Source: Azospirillum agricola
GTDB lineage: Bacteria; Pseudomonadota; Alphaproteobacteria; Azospirillales; Azospirillaceae
Direction of reading: 5' to 3'
Assembly: GCF_017876095.1 (NCBI RefSeq)
Contig: NZ_JAGINM010000001.1
Location: 372,001-436,000 of the forward strand
Length of the DNA stretch: 64,000 bases
Below are positions 18,419 through 26,346 of the stretch, piece by piece (the stretch's first letter is position 1; every line of letters starts with the position of its first letter). The translations under genes and the position numbers were made by a program. Below the pieces are notes generated by a model that was not told the origin of the DNA, made no database searches, and was given only the letters and a program-made list of their open reading frames with translations.

Positions 18419-20446
18419 TCACTTGGCCTTGCGTGCCGCCTCGCGGTCGCGCAGGTCGTCGTCGGTGGTGCGGGGCACCGGCGGCCGGCCGAGAGCGAAG
18501 GGCGCGTCGCCACGCGCGACCTGGTCCCGCACGCGGCAATCCCCGCACATGCGGATGCGGTTGGCGGCCTCCGGCGTCGCGAACATCCAGTGCTTGCCGG
18601 CCAGGGCCGCGGCGATCCGGTCGATCGAGGATTTGGCGGCGAAGGGCTTGCCGCAGGACACGCAGTGGAAGGGCTCCTCCTCCTTCACCACGACGGCGCC
18701 CCGCGCCCCGTCGCGGAAATCCATCTCGGGCACCAGGGTGATGACCGCCTCCGGGCAGGTCGCCTTGCACAGCCCGCATTGCACGCAGGCGTCCTGGGCG
18801 AAGGACAGCCGCGGCGCGTCCGCGTTGTCGAGCAGCGCCCCGGTCGGGCAGGCGCCGACGCAGGACAGGCAGAGGGTGCAGCCGGCGGTGTCCACCGCCA
18901 CCCGGCCGAACGGAGCGCCCGGCGGCAGCGGCAGCACCTCCACCGGGGCGGGGGCCACGGCGTGCAGGTGGCGCAGGGCCAGCATGGTGACGGTGCGTTT
19001 CGACCCCATCGGCAGGAACAGGCCGGCGCGGTGCGGGGCGGTGGGCGGCAGGCTCCACAGTTCCTCGGCGACGGCCTCGGGATCCGGGGCGTCGATTGCC
19101 GACACCCGGCCGGTCCCGTAACCGAGCCCGCTCAGCGCCGTCTCGGCCAGCCCGATCTGACTCGCCAGCCCGGCGGTCTCGCCCGCGTTCTCCGGGCCGG
19201 TCAGCACGCGGACGTGGGTGCAGCCATAGGCGAGCGCCAGCGCGAACAGGTCGAAGCCGGCCTGCGTGACCTCGTTCAGCGCGAAGGGCAGCACGCGCGC
19301 CGGCAGGCCGCGCCCGTGCCGGGCCATCATGCCGATCACCGCGTCGCCGTGGCGCGGGTCGTGGATCAGCAGCACCGGCGCCGAACCGCCGGCCCCGGCG
19401 TAGGTGGAGAGCAGCGTCCGCAGCCGTTCATGGACCGTGACCTGCGGCGGCAGGGCGTAGGTCGCCGCTCCCGTCGGGCAGACCGCCGCGCAGGAGCCGC
19501 AGCCGGCGCAGACATGGGCGTCGATGGCGACGGTGTCGCCGCCGGGGGTGATGGCGCCGGTCGGGCAGACGTCGAGGCAGCGGGTGCAGCCGGTCTTGCG
19601 GCTGCGGGAATGGGCGCAGAGATCGGCCTTGTAATCGACATAGCGCGGCTTCTCGAACACCCCGACCAGATCGGCGATGTCGCGCAGGGCCCTGGCCACC
19701 TGGGCCGGGCTGTTCGGGTCGGGGCGCAGGTAGCCGTCGCGCTTGCCGTGGGCCGGGAAGAGCGGCGTTCCGCCGGTGAGGTCGAGGATCAGGTCGCAGC
19801 GCGCCGAGGCGCCTTGCCGCACCGGCTCGAAGGCGAGCGCGCCCCGCGATGAGGGCAGGGCGGGCGCGTGGTCGTCCACCACGATTTCGAAGGCGCCGAC
19901 CCAGCCGCGCGCGCTGCGGATGCGCCCCCGGAACAGGGCGATGTCCATCACGCGCGGCGGCTCGACCTCCTTGGGAGCGGCCAGCAGAACGGTGACGTCG
20001 AGGTGGCCCGCCAGTTCGCGCCCGGCCTCGATGGCGCGTTCGTCGGTGCCGTAGACGAGGCACACCCCCTGGGAATTGAGCGACAGCGCGCCGGTCGGCG
20101 GGATCGGCAGCGCCGCCTCGGCCAGCAGGGCGGCGATCTTCGGCAGGGCGTCGGCGCCTTCGTCGGACCAGCCGGCGCGCTCGCGGATGTTGGTGAAGCC
20201 GACCGGCGTGTCGGGGGCGGTCCCGGCGGCGACCTCGCCGAACAGCGGGGCCTCCTGGGTGCAGGCGACCAGCAGCGGCTCGCCGTTGGCCGCCGCCGCC
20301 TCGAAACGGTCGAGCTGCCCCCGGCAGAGCTGGGTGTGGACCGTGACGGCCCCGCCGTCGCCGCACGCCTTGCCGAGCGCGGCTCCGTCAAGCCGCATGC
20401 TGTGGGCGCAATCGCAGACGAGCAGCTTGCGGTTGCCGATCTTCAT
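18419..20446 (-). CDS. Polyferredoxin-like 4Fe-4S protein of formate dehydrogenase maturation loci
   Basis: 675 residues from MKIGNRKLLVCDCAHSM; the open frame continues upstream, but GGGAG precedes this ATG and homology begins here. The cysteine-rich parts are CTRCLDVCPTGAI and CAGCGSCAAVCPTGA in the middle, CTLCLSCVGACPTGAL and CVQCGLCKATCPEAVI near the C-terminus, then CVSCGKPF and MCGDCRV (possible extra metal site). This gives room for four [4Fe-4S] clusters. The protein is soluble and its precise role is not established. In many alphaproteobacteria this family accompanies fdhD, mobA and formate dehydrogenase genes, which fits the neighbours here. Electron delivery during molybdoenzyme maturation is an inference. 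Confidence 0.82.
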   Translation of the reverse strand: MKIGNRKLLVCDCAHSMRLDGAALGKACGDGGAVTVHTQLCRGQLDRFEAAAANGEPLLVACTQEAPLFGEVAAGTAPDTPVGFTNIRERAGWSDEGADALPKIAALLAEAALPIPPTGALSLNSQGVCLVYGTDERAIEAGRELAGHLDVTVLLAAPKEVEPPRVMDIALFRGRIRSARGWVGAFEIVVDDHAPALPSSRGALAFEPVRQGASARCDLILDLTGGTPLFPAHGKRDGYLRPDPNSPAQVARALRDIADLVGVFEKPRYVDYKADLCAHSRSRKTGCTRCLDVCPTGAITPGGDTVAIDAHVCAGCGSCAAVCPTGAATYALPPQVTVHERLRTLLSTYAGAGGSAPVLLIHDPRHGDAVIGMMARHGRGLPARVLPFALNEVTQAGFDLFALALAYGCTHVRVLTGPENAGETAGLASQIGLAETALSGLGYGTGRVSAIDAPDPEAVAEELWSLPPTAPHRAGLFLPMGSKRTVTMLALRHLHAVAPAPVEVLPLPPGAPFGRVAVDTAGCTLCLSCVGACPTGALLDNADAPRLSFAQDACVQCGLCKATCPEAVITLVPEMDFRDGARGAVVVKEEEPFHCVSCGKPFAAKSSIDRIAAALAGKHWMFATPEAANRIRMCGDCRVRDQVARGDAPFALGRPPVPRTTDDDLRDREAARKAK

Positions 20447-20808
20447 GCCCTGACCACTCCCGCCCAGCCCCAAGACGAACCCCCATGGGGAGTCATATGG
20501 GCCTGCGCGGTGGCATGGGAAGGAAATCTTAATGATGACCACCTTTGACCGGCTCCTATGCGATGTCCGCGGTCCAGGCGCTCGGTTGGCAGTCTGCAAT
20601 TTCCGGGGATTGTTTCGGTGAGAACAAATTTCCACAACAGAGGTCTTGATTTGGAATTGCAATTTTTAAGAGATGATTAACCGGGCTGGAGTCATTTTAT
20701 GTCGGAAAGAGGAAATTTTTGCTTCGATAATGAAGTGTTGTCCGGACCCGTCCGTTCGCGTGATGGGCTTCGTCATCGGCGCTTGTTGTGCAAAAGGGGA
20801 TCGAAATC
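20447..20808. other. Divergent AT-rich intergenic region (362 bp)
   Basis: It separates the polyferredoxin gene (minus) from the 526-residue orphan gene (plus). The part 20600-20740 is strikingly AT-rich for this genome and contains the palindrome AATTGCAATT at 20655-20664. It presumably holds promoters for both genes; I see no coding potential and no clear FNR box. Confidence 0.5.
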
Positions 20809-22389
20809 ATGGCGATCGCGGCTTCCTCATTGTTCGGTGTGACGAGCGCCGCCAACTCCGTGCTGCGGAGGTCGCCCGCCGCGGCATCGGCGGACGGACT
20901 GCGGTCTTCGGCGGGGGCTACGAAGGCGTCCGGCGCGATCGAGGACAAGGTGGAGGTCGGCAGCCTGGGGAAATCGCTGAAGGGGGTCGCCGCCGATGTG
21001 TTCGCCTCCCTTGGCAGCAAGGGGCGGGCGCATCTCGAGGGCATGGTCAAGAATGGCGGGGCCACGGTGGAGGAGATCTCCCTGGGTCTGCGCGCCCTGG
21101 CGACGGCCTCCGTTCGCGAACGCTTTCTGAAGGAGCGGCCGAAGGACGCGGAAGACGAGGAACTGGAGGCGCAACGCAAGCTCATCCAGGACGCGAGCAG
21201 GGTCAAGGAAGAGCGGATTCGGGCGACGAACGACAAGCTGATGGCGGTGGGCGTCCAATTCATAAGAGGTCGGGAGGGGAGGGCCCCATCGGCCGAGGAG
21301 CGCGCCGCCCACGAGGAGGAGATGGGCGCTCTGCGCGCCGAGATCGAGAGCGCCAACAAGGACTACGCCGCCGCCGTCGGTGAGAAGCCCCGTGAGACGA
21401 TGGCCAGTATCCAGGGCCGGCTGCGGGAGAAGGGGGAGGAAGCCTACGAGGCGCTGGGTTTCGGCGACAGCGAGGACGGCTTTCTGGCGCTGGACGACGA
21501 ACGGGGCAAGAAAGCCCTGCAAAAGATGGTGGATCGGGGCCTTGTCGCCGACCATTGGGTCAATGGCCTGAAGAAGTACACGGCGAACGTCGACATCGCC
21601 GGGCTCGAGCAGGGCACCTACGTGGAGAATCCGCGCTACGACCCGGCGTCCCCCGATTCGAAACCCACGGTGGCGGCCGGCCCGGTGACGGCCGGCCCGG
21701 TGGCGGTTGGCTCGGACGCCTTGGCGATGCTCGATCAGGCAGCCAAGACCGCCGCGCAGGCCTCCGCGTCCAAGGGGCTGCCGAGCATGGGCCAAGTGTC
21801 CAGGGAGGCGCGCGATTCGCTGGACGCCGGCTACCGCACCCTGTCCGAGAAGGGAAAGGCGAACGGCGTCGCGAAGGGCGACGAGGAGTCCATCAGGACG
21901 GTGTTCGCCGGGCTCGACCGCCGCTCCCTGTTCGCGGTGGCCAGCAACAGCGGCCGCTTGTTCTCGAAGGCCGAGCAGGAGGCCGCCCAGAACCTGATGG
22001 CCGAACAGCAGGCCGAGGCCATGAAGAAGGGCGATCCCAAGGGCACCGACAAGGCCGCCGGCTTCAGGGCGGCCGTCGCCTTCCTCGACAGCGTCAGCGA
22101 CGAGGAGAAGGCTTCGGCCAATTGGGCGGTGCAGCGGGCGGCGAACCAGCTCGCCCATGAGAATCTGACGCGCGCCCAGGGCAAGCCGTCGACCGTCGCG
22201 GACAGCGCGAACCCCATCGCCCGCATGATCAAGAAGGCCATGGAAACCGGCGCCCAGCAGGGAAAGAGCTTCGAATCCATGCTGGGCGGCAGCGGCTATG
22301 TGAAGGATCTGAAGGCGATGCCGCTGTTCCGCGACGGCATGCCCAAGATCACCGATTTCCTGGACCCGCCAGTCAACTTCAAAGTCTGA
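20809..22389 (+). CDS. Unrecognised 526-residue protein
   Basis: I do not recognise the family. The start MAIAASSLFGVTSAANSVL is preceded by AAAGGGGA; an upstream GTG overlaps that site. There is no signal peptide or membrane segment and no cysteine. It is largely helical and charged, with a Glu/Lys/Arg-rich coiled-coil-like stretch at about 95-200. Segments of similar character recur: SKGRAHLEGMVKNGGATVEE, RGKKALQKMVDRGLVADHW, IRTVFAGLDRRSLFAVASN. Each joins a small helical pair to a short loop. A Pro/Val/Gly-rich linker (AAGPVTAGPVAVG) lies at about 292-304. It interrupts the molybdenum-related island and converges on tupA. Confidence 0.75.
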   Translation: MAIAASSLFGVTSAANSVLRRSPAAASADGLRSSAGATKASGAIEDKVEVGSLGKSLKGVAADVFASLGSKGRAHLEGMVKNGGATVEEISLGLRALATASVRERFLKERPKDAEDEELEAQRKLIQDASRVKEERIRATNDKLMAVGVQFIRGREGRAPSAEERAAHEEEMGALRAEIESANKDYAAAVGEKPRETMASIQGRLREKGEEAYEALGFGDSEDGFLALDDERGKKALQKMVDRGLVADHWVNGLKKYTANVDIAGLEQGTYVENPRYDPASPDSKPTVAAGPVTAGPVAVGSDALAMLDQAAKTAAQASASKGLPSMGQVSREARDSLDAGYRTLSEKGKANGVAKGDEESIRTVFAGLDRRSLFAVASNSGRLFSKAEQEAAQNLMAEQQAEAMKKGDPKGTDKAAGFRAAVAFLDSVSDEEKASANWAVQRAANQLAHENLTRAQGKPSTVADSANPIARMIKKAMETGAQQGKSFESMLGGSGYVKDLKAMPLFRDGMPKITDFLDPPVNFKV

Positions 22390-22444
22390 CGGGCGGGGGC
22401 AAGGCTCGGGGCCGGGGCTTCGGGCTGGGGTTCGGGGCCGGGGA

Positions 22445-23293
22445 TCAGGCGCCCGGCTCGTTGGCGTTGGGGAAGAACAGGGGCTGGCCGCCGATGGTGT
22501 AATCGGCGATGGCCTTCTGGCCTTCCGCCGACACCAGCCAATCGACGAAGGCTTGGCCGTCTCCGGCCTTCACATGGGCGAATTTGGCCGGGTTCACCAG
22601 CATGACGCCATACTGGTTGAACAGGCGCTTGTCGCCCTCGACCAGGACCGCCAAGTCGCCACGGTTCCTGAAGTTCAGCCAGGTGCCGCGGTCGGCCAGC
22701 GCGTAGCCCTCCATGGCGGCGGCGGTGTTCAGGGTCGGTCCCATGCCCTGGCCGATCGATTTGTACCAGCCGCCGTCGGCCTTGGCCGGGTCGAGCTTCG
22801 CCGCCGTCCATAGCGCGAGTTCGGCCTTGTGGGTGCCGCTGTCGTCGCCGCGCGAGACGAAGGGGGCCTTGGCCGCGGCGATTCTCGCCAGCGCGTCCGT
22901 CACGTCCTTCGAGCCCTTGACCCCGGCCGGATCCTTCGCCGGGCCAACGACGATGAAGTCGTTGTACATCACCGGCTTGCGCTCGGTCGCGAAGCCCTCG
23001 GCGACGAATTTTTCCTCCGACGGCTTGTGGTGGACGAACAGCACGTCGGCGTCGCCGCGCTTGGCGAGGTCGATCGCCTGCCCGGTCCCCTTCGCGACCA
23101 CCCGCACCCCGATGCCGGTCTTCGCGGTGAATTTCGGCAGCAGGTCCTTGAACAGCCCCGAATCCTCGGTCGAGGTGGTGGAGGCAACGGTGATGAAGCG
23201 GTCGGCGGCACCGGCCTGCGTCACCGTGCCCGGCAGCAGGCCGAACAGCGCCGCGGCGGCGGCGCACCCTATCGCGAAAGACCGGCGTAGCAT
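22445..23293 (-). CDS. tupA: Tungstate/molybdate-type ABC solute-binding protein
   Basis: 282 residues from MLRRSFAIG (RBS GGAGGGAA), with a signal peptide ending near AGAADRF. The mature N-terminus VASTTSTEDSGLFKDLLPKF is the oxyanion-binding TTST motif of TupA proteins; FVSRGDDSGTHKAELALW supplies the other binding loop. TupA delivers tungstate (relatives also molybdate or sulfate-like oxyanions) to the TupBC membrane complex. It lies downstream of tupB on the same strand. No ATPase gene follows: the next gene is convergent. Its place among moaA, fdhD and mobA supports a metal-oxyanion role. Confidence 0.9.
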   Translation of the reverse strand: MLRRSFAIGCAAAAALFGLLPGTVTQAGAADRFITVASTTSTEDSGLFKDLLPKFTAKTGIGVRVVAKGTGQAIDLAKRGDADVLFVHHKPSEEKFVAEGFATERKPVMYNDFIVVGPAKDPAGVKGSKDVTDALARIAAAKAPFVSRGDDSGTHKAELALWTAAKLDPAKADGGWYKSIGQGMGPTLNTAAAMEGYALADRGTWLNFRNRGDLAVLVEGDKRLFNQYGVMLVNPAKFAHVKAGDGQAFVDWLVSAEGQKAIADYTIGGQPLFFPNANEPGA

Positions 23294-23385
23294 CTCTGTT
23301 CCCTCCAAACGCGTTGCCGCATCGTCGGCGTGAGGCACTATGGGCGGAGCGTGCCCAGCCTGCCAAGGCGGCCAAAGGGCTGATT

Positions 23386-24081
23386 CTACCGGCGCGCCGC
23401 CTCGCGCAGCAGCGACGCCGCGAGATTCACCGCCAGCGACAGCGTCATCAGCACCACCCCCAGCCCGAGCGCCATCGGCAAATCGCCCTTGCTGGTTTCC
23501 AGCGCGATGGCGGTGGTCATCACGCGGGTGGCGTGCTCGATGTTGCCGCCGACGATCATCACCGCTCCGACCTCGGCCGAGGCGCGGCCGAAGCCGGCGA
23601 GGATGGCGGTGACGAGGCTCCAGCGCGCCTCCGACAGCAGGGTGGTCAGCGTGTGAAAGGGGCCGGCGCCGGTGACGCGCAGCAGGTCGTCATACTCGAC
23701 CAGCAGATCCTCGACCGTCTGGCGGGCCAGCGAGGCGACGATCGGCAGGATCAGCACCGTCTGCGCGACGATCATCGCGGCCGGCGTGAACAGCAGCCCC
23801 AGCACGCCGAACGGGCCGGAGCGCGACAGCAGCAGGAAGACCACCAGCCCGACCACCACCGGCGGCAGCCCCATCAGGGTGTTGAGCGCCACCGAAAGCC
23901 CCCGCCGCCCCGGAAAACGCAGCGCCGCGACGGCGGTGCCGAGCGGCAGACCGATCAGGGTGGCGGCCAGCACGGCGGTCAGGCTGACCCGCAGCGACAA
24001 CCCGACGATGCGCGCCAGATCGGCGTCGAGGGTGACGATCATCTGGACGGCCATGGCCAGGGCCTGGGTGAAGTCGTGCAT
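23386..24081 (-). CDS. tupB: Tungstate-type ABC transporter permease
   Basis: 231 residues, about five membrane segments, from MHDFTQALAM. It carries the cytoplasmic EAA loop (YDDLLRVTGAGPFHTLTTLL) and the typical TupB segment FGRASAEVGAVMIVGGNIEH plus MTTAIALETSKGDLPMALGLG. It should form the homodimeric channel for the TupA-delivered oxyanion. It is upstream of tupA and divergent from fdhD (70 bp gap). The cognate ATPase, normally tupC beside these genes, is absent from the window. The longer open frame upstream, overlapping fdhD, is not used. Confidence 0.88.
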   Translation of the reverse strand: MHDFTQALAMAVQMIVTLDADLARIVGLSLRVSLTAVLAATLIGLPLGTAVAALRFPGRRGLSVALNTLMGLPPVVVGLVVFLLLSRSGPFGVLGLLFTPAAMIVAQTVLILPIVASLARQTVEDLLVEYDDLLRVTGAGPFHTLTTLLSEARWSLVTAILAGFGRASAEVGAVMIVGGNIEHATRVMTTAIALETSKGDLPMALGLGVVLMTLSLAVNLAASLLREAARR

Positions 24082-24151
24082 CCGGTTCCGTTGGTGGTTC
24101 CGCCGACTGGCGCACTTGTCGCGGTGGCGGCGGATTCCCACACTCGGATCC

Positions 24152-25033
24152 ATGAGCCTGCGCACCCTCACCATACAGCCGGATCCGGCAAACCCCAAGC
24201 TGACCGAGCGCGTCTCCGGGCTCGACCAGGACGGGCACGCGGTCGAGACCTCGGTCACCGTCGAGCGCCCGCTGACCCTTTATCTGAACGGGCAGGAGAT
24301 CGTCACCATGATGACGATCGGCGACTACCCGGATTGCCTGGCGGTCGGTTATCTGTTGAACCAGAACATGCTGCGCCGCGACGACCGCATCACCGGCATC
24401 GACGTGGACGAGGAAACCGACACGGTGGTTGTCCGCACCGGGCGGGCCACCGATTACGAGGCCAAGCTGCGGAAGAAGACGCTGACCTCCGGCTGCGCCC
24501 AGGGAACCGCCTTCGGCGACGTGATGGAGGGGTTCGGGACGATCCGGCTGTCCGACACGGCGCGGCTGCGCACCTCGTGGATCTACGCGCTGTCGAAGGC
24601 GATCAACCTGACGCCCAGCCTCTATCTGGAGGCCGGGGCGATTCATGGCTGCGTGCTGTGCCAGGAGGACCGGCCGCTGGTCTACATGGAGGATGTCGGC
24701 CGTCACAACGCGGTGGACAAGATCGCCGGATACATGCATCTGAACGGAGTCCCGGCCGACGACAAGATCTTCTACACCACCGGGCGCCTGACGTCGGAGA
24801 TGGTCATCAAGACGGTGCAGATGGGAATTCCGATTCTGGTGTCGCGCTCGGGCTTTACCGCCTGGGGCGTGCAGTTGGCGCGGCAGGCCGACCTGACGCT
24901 GGTCGGGCGGGCCAAGGGCAGGCGCTTCCTGGCGCTGGCCGGCACCGGCCGGCTGGTCTTCGACGCCGACCCCGCCGGCGCCGCCGACGAGGATCGGCGC
25001 CACGCCCGCAAGGGGAGCGGTGACGATGAATGA
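24152..25033 (+). CDS. fdhD: Formate dehydrogenase accessory sulfurtransferase FdhD
   Basis: 293 residues. FdhD moves sulfur from a cysteine desulfurase onto the molybdenum (or tungsten) cofactor of formate dehydrogenase. Family segments: [69 protein letters not shown]. In the E. coli enzyme the sulfur-carrying loop has two cysteines (CxxC); here the corresponding [11 protein letters not shown] keeps only Cys115, as in a known alphaproteobacterial branch. A different CxxC occurs at Cys167 and Cys170 (HGCVLCQ). It overlaps mobA by 8 bp, and mobA overlaps the aldolase gene, so the three form an operon. Confidence 0.93.
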   Translation: MSLRTLTIQPDPANPKLTERVSGLDQDGHAVETSVTVERPLTLYLNGQEIVTMMTIGDYPDCLAVGYLLNQNMLRRDDRITGIDVDEETDTVVVRTGRATDYEAKLRKKTLTSGCAQGTAFGDVMEGFGTIRLSDTARLRTSWIYALSKAINLTPSLYLEAGAIHGCVLCQEDRPLVYMEDVGRHNAVDKIAGYMHLNGVPADDKIFYTTGRLTSEMVIKTVQMGIPILVSRSGFTAWGVQLARQADLTLVGRAKGRRFLALAGTGRLVFDADPAGAADEDRRHARKGSGDDE

Positions 25034-25649
25034 GCCGGTCGCCGGCGTGCTGCTGGCCGGCGGGCTGTCGCGCCGCATGGGCGGCGGCGACAAGAACCTT
25101 CGCCTTCTCGGCGGGCGGACGATCCTGGAGCGCATCCTCGACGCCGCGCGCCCGCAGGTGGGGCCGCTGGTGCTGAACGCCAACGGCGATCCGGCCCGCT
25201 TCGCCGTCTTCGGCCTGCCGGTGGCGGCCGACGTGGTGGAGGGGTATGCCGGGCCGCTGGCCGGCGTGCTGACCGGGCTGGAGTGGGCGCGGGACCATGC
25301 GCCCGCCGTCCGCTGGGTCGCCAGCTTCGCCACCGACGCGCCCTTCATTCCCGGCGATCTGGTCGCCCGGCTGGCCGCCGCCGTCGAGCGCGAGGGCGCC
25401 GATCTCGCCTGCGCACGCTCGGGCGGCCGGCACCATCCGGTCTTCGGGCTGTGGCCGGTCCGGCTGGCCGGCGATCTGCGCCGGGCGATGCTGGAGGAGG
25501 ACATGCGCAAGGTCGATGCCTGGACCGCGCGCCATCGGCTGGCGGTCGCCGAGTTTCCGGTCGAGCCGGTGGATCCCTTCTTCAACGCCAACCGCCCCGA
25601 GGATCTGGCGACGGCCGAACGACTGCTGGCGTCGGGGGCCGTGCGATGA
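25026..25649 (+). CDS. mobA: Molybdenum cofactor guanylyltransferase MobA
   Basis: 207 residues. It joins GMP to molybdopterin to make the guanine dinucleotide cofactor used by formate dehydrogenase and other DMSO-reductase-family enzymes. The N-terminal nucleotide-binding signature is [20 protein letters not shown], followed by [16 protein letters not shown] and the metal-binding TDAPFIP. ATG 25026 is preceded by AAGGGGAGC at good distance; a GTG six bases upstream is too close to it. It overlaps fdhD by 8 bp and the next gene by 4 bp, which implies translational coupling and a joint role in formate dehydrogenase maturation. Confidence 0.93.
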   Translation: MNEPVAGVLLAGGLSRRMGGGDKNLRLLGGRTILERILDAARPQVGPLVLNANGDPARFAVFGLPVAADVVEGYAGPLAGVLTGLEWARDHAPAVRWVASFATDAPFIPGDLVARLAAAVEREGADLACARSGGRHHPVFGLWPVRLAGDLRRAMLEEDMRKVDAWTARHRLAVAEFPVEPVDPFFNANRPEDLATAERLLASGAVR

Positions 25650-26344
25650 CCATGACCGACCCGCCGCACCTCGCCGAACGCCGGGCCATCATCGACGCCT
25701 GCCTCGCCATGAACCGGCTCGGCATCAACCAGGGGGCCTCCGGCAACCTGTCGATGCGGATCGAGGGCGGCTTCCTCGTCACCCCGACCAGCCTCCCTTA
25801 CGACGAGACGACTCCGGTCGACATCGTCGCAATGGGATTCGACGGCACCTATCTCGGGGATCGCCGCCCATCCTCGGAATGGCGCATCCACCGCGACATC
25901 CTGCGCGCCCGTCCCGACGTCGAGGTGGTGCTGCACGCGCACCCGACCTTCGCCACCGCGCTGGCGGTGCATGGGCGCGGCATCCCGAGTTTCCATTACA
26001 TGGTGGCGCTGGCCGGCGGCGATTCGATCCGCTGCGCGCCCTACGCGACCTTCGGCACCCAGGACCTGTCCGACCACGCGCTGGAAGCTCTGGACGGCCG
26101 GCTCGCCTGTCTGCTCGCCAACCACGGCATGATCGTGCTGGGCAGGACGGTCAAGGCGGCGCTGGCGCTGGCGGTCGAGGTCGAGACCCTGGCCCGCCAG
26201 TATCTCCACGCCCAGCAACTTGGCGAGCCGGCGATCCTCCCGCCCGACGAGATCGCGCGGGTGGCGGAGAAGATGCGGCGGATGAAGTACGGCCAGCCGC
26301 TCGACGACGGCGACGCGCCGGAGGACACGGCGCGCCCGCGTTGA
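25646..26344 (+). CDS. Class II aldolase/adducin family protein
   Basis: 232 residues. Zinc-dependent class II aldolase fold as in L-fuculose-phosphate and L-ribulose-phosphate enzymes: [22 protein letters not shown] at the N-terminus, the metal ligands in [15 protein letters not shown] and the third His in [11 protein letters not shown]. Relatives split or epimerise sugar phosphates; the substrate here cannot be told. The ATG overlaps the mobA stop (ATGA), so it is translated with fdhD and mobA, an odd partner for cofactor genes. Confidence 0.88.
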   Translation: MTMTDPPHLAERRAIIDACLAMNRLGINQGASGNLSMRIEGGFLVTPTSLPYDETTPVDIVAMGFDGTYLGDRRPSSEWRIHRDILRARPDVEVVLHAHPTFATALAVHGRGIPSFHYMVALAGGDSIRCAPYATFGTQDLSDHALEALDGRLACLLANHGMIVLGRTVKAALALAVEVETLARQYLHAQQLGEPAILPPDEIARVAEKMRRMKYGQPLDDGDAPEDTARPR

Positions 26345-26346
26345 GG

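Noticed and set aside
20640..20670. Possible FNR box (TTGAT at 20646) upstream of the polyferredoxin gene
   Set aside because: The second half-site at four-base spacing is AATTG, not ATCAA-like; only the AATTGCAATT palindrome is real.
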